Source: Panopea generosa
Taxonomy: Eukaryota; Mollusca; Bivalvia; Adapedonta; Hiatellidae
Length of the DNA: 64,000 nt
NCBI GenBank assembly: GCA_029582155.1
Contig: CM055911.1
Coordinates: 52,079,419-52,143,418 of the forward strand
Direction of reading: 5' to 3'
Shown: positions 57,585-64,000 of the stretch, in pieces
How the letters are laid out: the number at the start of each line of letters is the position of its first letter
Position numbering within the stretch: the stretch's first letter is position 1
The notes under the pieces: generated by a model
The model's database searches: none
What the model was told of the DNA's origin: nothing
The model's input: the letters and a program-made list of their open reading frames with translations, nothing else
Position numbers and translations under genes: made by a program

Positions 57585-58070
57585 AAGACTGCCGTTTTAT
57601 TATTTGTCTATTTCTAATAACTACAACAAGTTTTATCATTTATCTATTTTAAGTAAATACAACTAGTTTTATTATTTATCTATTTTTAGTAACTAAAACT
57701 AGTTTCATCATTTTTCTATTTTTAGTAACTACAACAAGTTTTATTATTTATCAATGTTTGTATTAAACTACAACCAGTTTTATTATTCATCTATTTTTAG
57801 TAACTAAAACTAGTTTCATCATTTATCTATTTTCAGTAACTACAACCATTTTTATTATTCATCTATTTTTAGTAACTACAAACAGTTTTATTATTCTTCT
57901 ATTTTTAGTATTAAACTACAACCAGTTTAATCTCTTTATATTTATTTTAAGTAACTACAACCAGTTTAATCACTTATCTATTTTTAGTAACTACAACCAG
58001 TTTTATCACTTATCTATTTTTAGTGACTACAACCAGTTTTATTGTTTATCTATTTTTAGTAACTACAACC
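57585..58070 (+). repeat. 36-bp tandem repeat, about 13 units
   Basis: Units of TAACTACAACCAGTTTTATT and ATTTATCTATTTTTAG, with variation AAACTAG for CAACCAG and occasional 5-bp insertions (TATTAAACTAC). Confidence 0.88.
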
Positions 58071-58262
58071 ATCTTCAATCACAACCAAAAACTGGTGTTT
58101 CCCAATATCCCTTTTGAAGTTATTGCAAAAAAAAGACACATTGGTAAATATTTTACATTAGTCAAAAGTCAAGATATCTGTGTCTATGTTCTATTGGCAG
58201 ATCACCATAACAACTGTCAGACCTAAATGCTCATTCAAATTTATGCAACTATTTAGATATTT

Positions 58263-58477
58263 GTCACAGTGTGTACGTTACCTACTAGGAGAGAAATGTA
58301 TGTAAGCGGGTCTGGGTTCGAGTCCCTCATTGGGCCTCAAATGTAACAGGACAAGAAAAATATGCAGCCAGTCCGGGACTCGAACCCCTTCGCTTACAGG
58401 GCGATTGCTCTACCGACCGAGCTAACCTAACAGCTTACATTCATTTCTCTCCTAGTAGGTTACGTACACACTGTGAC
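58263..58477. mobile_element. Palindrome of two tRNA-like element copies
   Basis: 45-bp inverted ends (58263-58307 and 58433-58477, 43 of 45 matching) begin GTCACAGTGTGTACGT. On the minus strand the right copy contains a tRNA-like stretch (58432 to about 58365): GGTTAGCTCGGTCGGTAGAG, CCCTGTAAGCG, GGTTCGAGTCCCGG, with good box A and box B but poor acceptor-stem pairing. The left copy (plus) keeps GGGTTCGAGTCCC but lacks the 5' two-thirds of the tRNA-like part. Confidence 0.8.
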
Positions 58478-59049
58478 ATATTTAAGCAATATACATGTAC
58501 GAGGTGGATTAAAAAATATGTTAACTTCATATATTGTAACATTTTCTAACATTTACTGTAGCACATGAATAAAATTTATATTGCCATAAAAAGTCAAATT
58601 TCCTCTATGTAATTGCCAAACTTTGTATTTATATTAAATCGAGTTACATAGAACCAGCTCTAGAAAATGTATATGAGAGCAGTCCTATGACGTCAAGGAT
58701 GACATATTTTTGCATGACATTTAACTGGGCAAATCTCATTATCTATGAATATATGAAATATCTGAGCAAACCATGCAGCACATAACTGCACACTGTAAAA
58801 TCACTGTGTCAAAAATTAGACTAATTTGAAAATGTCAAGGAAAAATATAGATTAAAACTACAATTCAAAGATATATTCATTAGGTGTTTTTATAAATGCC
58901 CATCTCCGCTGTTTCTCAAAAGTTTCTTTTCATTTGAACCAAATCACTGTGTACAGCCACAATAGGCTGGATCTAGACACAGTATCCTTAGCATATCGTT
59001 TTTCCGATTCTCCTTCAAAACTTGGAATTTATCAATATTCCTTCCCACT
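58478..59049. other. Spacer; contains 3' UTR of HELLS-like gene
   Basis: The minus-strand 3' UTR must lie here. No convincing AATAAA on the minus strand was found close to the stop; the poly(A) site is undefined. Confidence 0.45.
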
Positions 59050-59186
59050 CTATTTAACTTCATTTGGCTCCTCTTTGGTATTTGTCTCCGTAGTTGTTCC
59101 ACCATGATCGTAGTCGACCACCTGGAAGAGTTTGCTGGCTTCCGCCACTGTAGTTCTAAGAACAGCTTCATTCTCTTCTTTTTTTA
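59050..59186 (-). CDS. HELLS: HELLS-like last exon and stop
   Basis: 137 nt from TTTCAG: completes Ile, [20 protein letters not shown], then [20 protein letters not shown] and NEVK, TAG at 59052-59050. Frame continuity supports it; the sequence itself is not family-diagnostic. Confidence 0.8.
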
Positions 59187-62100
59187 CTGAAATTCAATTT
59201 AATTCAATGTTTTTATCTGGCAAAACATTTACATGTGTACTGACTTAATAAGGCCTAAATTAAAACATTGTTTTGAAATTCCGGATGACCTACAACAATC
59301 ATATCGGTCAGAAAAAGTTTTGGGAGGGGGGCAAAAAAAAAATCAACATCCTAACATCGCTATTCCCTTACCTCCAAGATTGTGAGCTTGATTTCATCTT
59401 GGTTCGAAGATGAAATCGGTGAAACTTTGCCAATATCTTGCCGATGGACACTGGTCCTACTAAGGTTCAATCCGAGGTGTTCCTCCAGACAGAACTGGAT
59501 GCCATTTACATGTATAACATGTCATGTGTTATTAACAGCACTGACCTATTAACTCATAAAACCACTACAGCTTATACGTTTTATTTTACATCACAATTTA
59601 AATGAGGAAGGCCGCACAATGAATCTGAGCAGAACCACTGACAAACTACAGTCAAACCTGTGTAAGCTTTCACCTCTATTAAGCAGCCACTTGTCTTAAG
59701 CAACCACATTTGTAATATCCCATTTCTATGCTTTCAGTGCAAATTTACATGTATTAAGCAACAACCTGTCTTAAAAGGCCACTTTTGCTCCTTCCCTTGA
59801 CTGGCTGCACAAGATAGCATAAACTCATTACCCCAGCAGAAAGTGATCTTTCATCCGCACATTTCAACACTTGACATTAGTTTTAGTTTACATTAATTCA
59901 TTTTAGCTTGATTGTGATGAAAGCTCAGAGCTTATATGAATCACTTTCGAGTCCGATTCCTGGGTAGAACCAGTACTGAGTGTAAATCTATGGGAGGCAT
60001 TAGGTCAAGATGGGGACCGAACCAACAACCTCTGGCATGCGGGCCAACACTTTTATCCATTACACTACCTACCCACCCTGTGTTACACATTAGATTTACT
60101 CTGTGGAAACTAAAGTGATTGACAGACTTGAGGATGAGATACACAGTATAAATAGGTGTTTAAAAATGCAACAGTACACACAGAGCAATTTTAATTTCAT
60201 AAATTGCATACACAATCACCAAACAATACCTACTTTTTTTGCCTTTTTTGATTTCATCGAAGACTGAAAGCATGTCAGATCTGTCCAGCAGAGCATTGAG
60301 GTCGTCTTCACTGATCACACAATCATTTGTCTGAAACAAATATCAGAGTCATATTTTATAACAGACTTCCCATTTTAGCCAGGCTTTATGCAAAAAGCTT
60401 ACCTGTATGTCGTCATGATCAAGCACTGCCGTGTTGAACGCCGCCAGATCATATGCGAGAGGACCTACCTGTTATTCCTCAATTTTATTTTGTTTTTAAT
60501 ACAAGCAATAGAAACAAATCAAACGTTACAATAAAAATACATTGTGGGCATGGTTTTGTGTCATTTTTAAAAAAATGTAAAATAAACCAAATGCTACAAT
60601 GATAACAATCAAATAAGGAAGGTGTATGAATATTCATCAAAACCCGCCTACCAGTACTTGAAAGTACTTTGATATCTTAACAGTTTCCTGGGGGTTTATG
60701 TCAAATTTTATAACCAGATTCTCATTTTTCTTGCATACAAGAAAAGGATTTCTGTATTTTTAGATAAACTCTCTTGAAACATACATGTACTTCGAACGTG
60801 ATTTGTACAAGTTGTAATGTTTTATTCACATCAAATATGTACATGGTTTTGCATTGATAAGGTACAGTAATGATATATCTTAAATAGAACGTACATCTAT
60901 TTTGTCTCCACAAAACTAAAATATTTATTTGATGCAAACAATTTTTTTAAATAATAATAGGTGTTTAGAAATATTTAGAAAAAAATTGATTGATTAATTG
61001 ATTGATTGAATATTTAACGTCATTTTTATGCCATCAAGGGCTAACAGACGATCAGTTAACCTAACCACTGTTTCCTTGGATCCTGGAAGGTTAACCAGTA
61101 CTCGAGCACACCCCATCTCTGCAAGTAACTGATAACTTTCCCACTTGAATCAGCGGTGAGAAACAAATAATAATGAGACACCAATGTTGTATATCAATCA
61201 TCACAGAGACAGCTGCCAAGCGGGGAACCTGTATGATGTGTAACTGACTGAGCTAATCGGGTCCAGCTTTAGAAAAGGAAAAAGAGGACTGACAGTTAAA
61301 AAGAAAAAGTTGTAGTAGAAGGTGAGGAAAAGCCACGTTTCTGCTGGATTTCTAAAAAGTTTATTGTGAAAACACTATTTCTAACATACATGTAACATAT
61401 TAGAAAATAAATGGTGCCCATTTCCAGTTATGAATTTCTAATTTATCTTATCTAAGAGCGATGTGTTTTTCAACTTCAATTCTTTTATTCAAACATGTTT
61501 TGAACACATTTAAACATGGGGTTATATTAATGTACTTGCTTCTGAGTATGAAATATTAATCACTTGCGATAAGCGCATTTTTGTAAACCGTTCCCTTCAA
61601 TACCAAAGGCAACAGTTCAAAGATCAAAAGATTAATATCTAAATTTGATAAAAATGTTTGCAGTTTCGACCAAAACTGTTGTGATTTTAACATTCACAAA
61701 ATGGTTTAATACCATATTAATATAACTATTGCAAAAATTACACTGATTTGACTGTGCTAAGTTGCTTTTGAATAGATATTTATTTGTACATTATAGGTAT
61801 AATCTGCATTCTTAACCATTATACACAATATGGGAATGACGGCAATAGGTAGCAATGCAGTTTTAGGCGTATTGATGCACCCTTAATAAGCAGAACACAT
61901 ACTTTATTGACCGTGTCGCTATAATCCTTGGATCTAAGAAGTTGTAGCAGCTCTTCGGGGCTAATAGGCTTCATCACAGTGCTAAAGTTTGCTATACCAC
62001 TCTTGAACTTTCCTGCAAACAGAAAGGCAAATGTTGGAACATTTTTTACAACAATAGACAGAACATCAATCATGAACGAATTCATAACCAAAGATGTTAT

Positions 62101-62543
62101 TTGATAATGTTTTTTTGTTTTTTTATGGGGTTTAAACTCCATTTGGTGTTTTGATTTAAATTGGATGGGCGGATTCATATGTTGTTGGCAGTAAATGTTT
62201 ACGGACAGATGAAAAGTGATCACAAAAGCTCACCATGAGCTTTTGGCTAACTAAACCTACCAACAGACCCATTTTTTTTCAGGAGTGAAACAATAAACAC
62301 CAATTATTGTATTTGACCTCAGGAATAAACAGAATATACTGAACACACTCAATTTGCCTGAACTCACTCTGATGCCACCTTACCATTTTGAATTATCATT
62401 TTTTCCAGTTTTCTCTTGGCAGCGGCTCTCTCCACTATCCTCTGGTCTATAGTGTTGGCTGTGACAAACCTGTAAACCACTACCGGCCGTGTCTGACCTA
62501 TGCGGTGACATCTGTCCTGAGCCTGCAGGTCATTCTGAGGATT
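59050..62543 (-). CDS. HELLS: Lymphoid-specific helicase-like SNF2 ATPase, C-terminal part, five exons (5' end outside window)
   Basis: In transcript order: 62543-62384, 62012-61903, 60468-60403, 60330-60234, 59186-59050; 570 nt, 189 residues plus TAG, all GT/AG and in frame. The first exon has the SNF2 motif VI region [17 protein letters not shown] (the Q..DR.HRIGQ arginine fingers of the second RecA lobe) followed by [20 protein letters not shown] and KRKLEKMII. The next exons contain [13 protein letters not shown] and [16 protein letters not shown]. This order matches HELLS/LSH specifically: [20 protein letters not shown], then the LL-S-DY and ISD-DLE-LLDRSDL segments. HELLS is a nuclear nucleosome remodeller that works with CDCA7 and supports DNA methylation of repeats. 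Upstream exons are not found in 62544-64000, so that intron exceeds 1.4 kb. The last exon, acidic and Thr-rich, is unlike vertebrate HELLS ends. Confidence 0.9.
59648..59815 (-). mobile_element. Reverse fragment of the ACAGTCAAACC MITE, HELLS intron
   Basis: Begins ACAGTCAAACCTGTGTAAG and continues with TTAAGCAGCCACTTGTCTTA and TATCCCATTTCTATGCTTTC, the inverse of the 44001-44403 interior. Confidence 0.7.
59895..60080 (-). mobile_element. SINE family A copy, HELLS intron
   Basis: Minus orientation: tRNA-like head at the right end (ATTAGACTACC-type, box B as GGTTCGGTCCC) and the body ACTCAGTACTGGTTCTACCC, GACTCGAAAGTGATTCATAT. Confidence 0.75.
60234..60330 (-). CDS. HELLS: HELLS-like exon: LLDRSDM segment
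   Basis: 97 nt from [26 protein letters not shown], then [12 protein letters not shown] and one base; GTAGGT donor (phase 1). Confidence 0.9.
60403..60468 (-). CDS. HELLS: Candidate extra 22-codon exon of HELLS-like gene
   Basis: 66 nt between ATAACAG and GTAAGC, phase 0/0, open: begins [11 protein letters not shown] and ends LDHDDIQ. It is compositionally coding-like amid A+T-rich intron. I do not recall a counterpart at this position in vertebrate HELLS, so it may be lineage-specific or alternatively spliced. Confidence 0.6.
60469..61009. other. HELLS intron, part
   Basis: A+T-rich; nothing recognisable. Confidence 0.5.
61010..61265 (-). mobile_element. SINE family C copy, HELLS intron
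   Basis: Inverse of 43130-43395: GCTAACAGACGATCAGTTAA, CCAGTACTCGAGCACACCCC, CACTTGAATCAGCGGTGAG and a tRNA-like head at the right. Confidence 0.75.
61266..61902. other. HELLS intron, part
   Basis: A+T-rich; no feature supported. Confidence 0.5.
61903..62012 (-). CDS. HELLS: HELLS-like exon: LLRSKDYSD segment
   Basis: 110 nt from TTTGCAG: completes Gly, then [42 protein letters not shown] donor, phase 0. Confidence 0.9.
62384..62543 (-). CDS. HELLS: HELLS-like exon: SNF2 motif VI
   Basis: 53 codons plus one base: TTTTAG acceptor, [20 protein letters not shown] ... [11 protein letters not shown], then G|GTAAGG (phase 1). Confidence 0.93.
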
Positions 62544-62879
62544 CTAAAAATAGACAAGCAAAATCTTTCGTTTCTATGTTTTCGTGCCACATGTGTCTCG
62601 TCCAAGGATAATTTTTAGTTCACCAAGTATTAAATAATAATAGTTTAATAAACTAGAACTGTGTTTACAAAGATCACCCCACTTTTGTTCAGAAACCAAT
62701 TTTTTACTGAAAATTAAGTCGAAAAGAGGCCACACCTCCTGTAAAATTTGCCCAATGTTGCCAAAAAACTTAACTTACTTATATTTTATAATCATGCAAG
62801 TACACACAAAATATTAATTTAATACAAAATTAAGTTACATCCAGTTAATACAAAATTAAGTTACATCTAGCTGGAACAA

Positions 62880-63112
62880 TGTTTGTGTTTGTTTGTATGG
62901 CATTTAGCATCACTTTTAACAGTCCTATTACAATGGTGTCTACTTGAGACAGTAGTCTAAGCGCTGCCACATCGTAGTATCATGTCCTAGACACATGGTA
63001 TGATATCATTTTTTACTGACATTGAACCAACCAGACCTACAACTATCCTCTAAATGCTGAGCGCCAAGCAAGGAAGCTTCTAGTACCATTTTTTTTAAGT
63101 ATTTAGGCTGAG
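62880..63112 (-). mobile_element. SINE family B copy, headless
   Basis: Inverse of 16428-16618: GCATCACTTTTAACAG, GTGTCTACTTGAGACA, GTATCATGTCC, CCTCTAAATGCTGAGCGCCA, GCTTCTAGTACC. No tRNA-like head; similarity ends near 63112. Confidence 0.75.
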
Positions 63113-63384
63113 GATTGAAAGCTGAAACAAGCAGATGGGCCAACTTCTTAGACAGAATTCTGCATAATTTGACTGATTTTACTTCCAATGTTGGAATAGT
63201 GACACCTACTTTCACTTGGAGCAAAAAACAGATTGGAAGCAATTGATGACCATGCTATAATGTTATTTTTGTGTTCTGCTTGAACTGAATATGAATTCTG
63301 GAAAGTATCAGGCAGTTTGGGAGTTTCATGGCAAAGGCTACAGCATATAAAACTAGCATTACTGTCAAAGCGAAATTAAGAGTG

Positions 63385-63605
63385 GGTCGTTTCTTGTACT
63401 TTGAAAAACATTCTGATCGTTTGGACCACACCTAGGCTCGAACCTACAACCTCAGCAATGAGGGACAAGTGATCTTGATATGCTGTCGCCGGAGACCATT
63501 TGGATACGAAGGACCCCAATTTTTCCTCCAAAAAGAGATATTTCCATGTATGTACGTATCCACTTGACATAAAACACCATTTATTCATTCATTCATTCAT
63601 TCATT
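63385..63605 (-). mobile_element. SINE family D-like remnant with (ATTC)n end
   Basis: Minus-strand tRNA-like head remnants (GGTTCGAGCCTAG, GGGTCCTTCG). The adjoining CATAAAACACCATTTATTC with five ATTC units (about 63580-63605) looks like a SINE tail on the plus strand, so this may be two fused remnants. Confidence 0.5.
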
Positions 63606-64000
63606 ATATAGTAAATTTTTTATCTAACTTTTAATACAAATTTATTGATCTTATTTCAAAGCTGACACTTGGTTTTGCACTTCAGATTTTATTGTTTGTT
63701 TATATGAAAGCGGGGTCACCTTTTTTTAACAGTAATCATCATTCCAGGGAGCCAATCGGTAGTAAATACTAGAAACACCTCTGCAAGTCATAGACTACAT
63801 CTCCACATGTTCAGGTGGGAGACTCATTGCTGTGGATAATTGATTTTATCAAAAGTCTTTGATGGTGTTTTTCTATTTATATCTATCGTTCTTTTCCCAC
63901 CGTAATAACTATAGTCGCGAGGCAAGTGCTTTTCAACGACAGGACAATATAAACCTTAATTGTCTTCTCTTTGGAGAAAACATTTTTACTTCAAGACAAA
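63606..64000. other. Presumed HELLS intron
   Basis: No exon encoding the expected preceding SNF2 segment (…SDW) is found; otherwise featureless. Confidence 0.5.

Noticed and set aside
58365-58432. A functional tRNA gene on the minus strand
   Set aside because: D-arm and T-arm look good, but the acceptor stem pairs poorly under any alignment I tried, and the stretch lies inside a repeated palindromic element.

Overview
The window is animal nuclear DNA. It has intron-containing genes with GT/AG junctions, long A+T-rich introns and intergenic DNA, several tRNA-headed SINE families, MITEs, a CR1/jockey-like LINE and many tandem arrays. The gene content and the style of the repeats suggest a marine mollusc, most likely a bivalve, but this is inference from sequence alone. 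No bacterial-type operon, CRISPR array, rRNA gene or intact tRNA gene is visible.

Layout. Bases 1-6.5 kb are gene-poor, with one TTAA-flanked MITE and a decayed retroelement piece. Bases 6.5-11.6 kb are one tandem-repeat superfamily (52-54 bp units) in three successive subfamilies. Bases 12.4-16.1 kb are a second, unrelated 60-bp satellite that happens to be open for 1218 codons. Between these arrays lies a 67-nt signal-peptide exon on the minus strand. Bases 18.7-20.8 kb are the 3' half of a non-LTR retrotransposon on the minus strand, whose C-terminal coding region has expanded into a 49-bp minisatellite.

Gene 1, 21.6-42.0 kb, plus strand: a complete ten-exon cytochrome-b5 fused front-end fatty acid desaturase (FADS type). 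The exons join in frame to 431 residues with HPGG and the three histidine boxes HDFGH, HFLHH and QIEHH. Its introns hold a pogo-type transposase relic (opposite strand), MITEs, SINEs, a 15/30-bp array filling intron 4, a 41-bp repeat that copies the exon 5 splice acceptor, a 7.7-kb array of 87-89 bp units in intron 6, and a stop-containing relic copy of exon 9 in intron 8.

Bases 43.5-52.5 kb are a recent direct tandem duplication of a 4,536-bp non-coding segment. Each copy carries the same nested pair of SINEs and the same MITE. Bases 52.5-58.5 kb are MITE, SINE and tandem-repeat DNA, including a palindrome built from two copies of a tRNA-like element.

Gene 2, 59.05-62.54 kb, minus strand: the last five exons of a SNF2-family ATPase of the HELLS/LSH type. 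It is partial, because the upstream exons lie beyond the window. The desaturase and HELLS genes converge tail to tail across about 17 kb. They belong to unrelated pathways (polyunsaturated fatty acid synthesis; nucleosome remodelling linked to DNA methylation), and nothing suggests that they work together.
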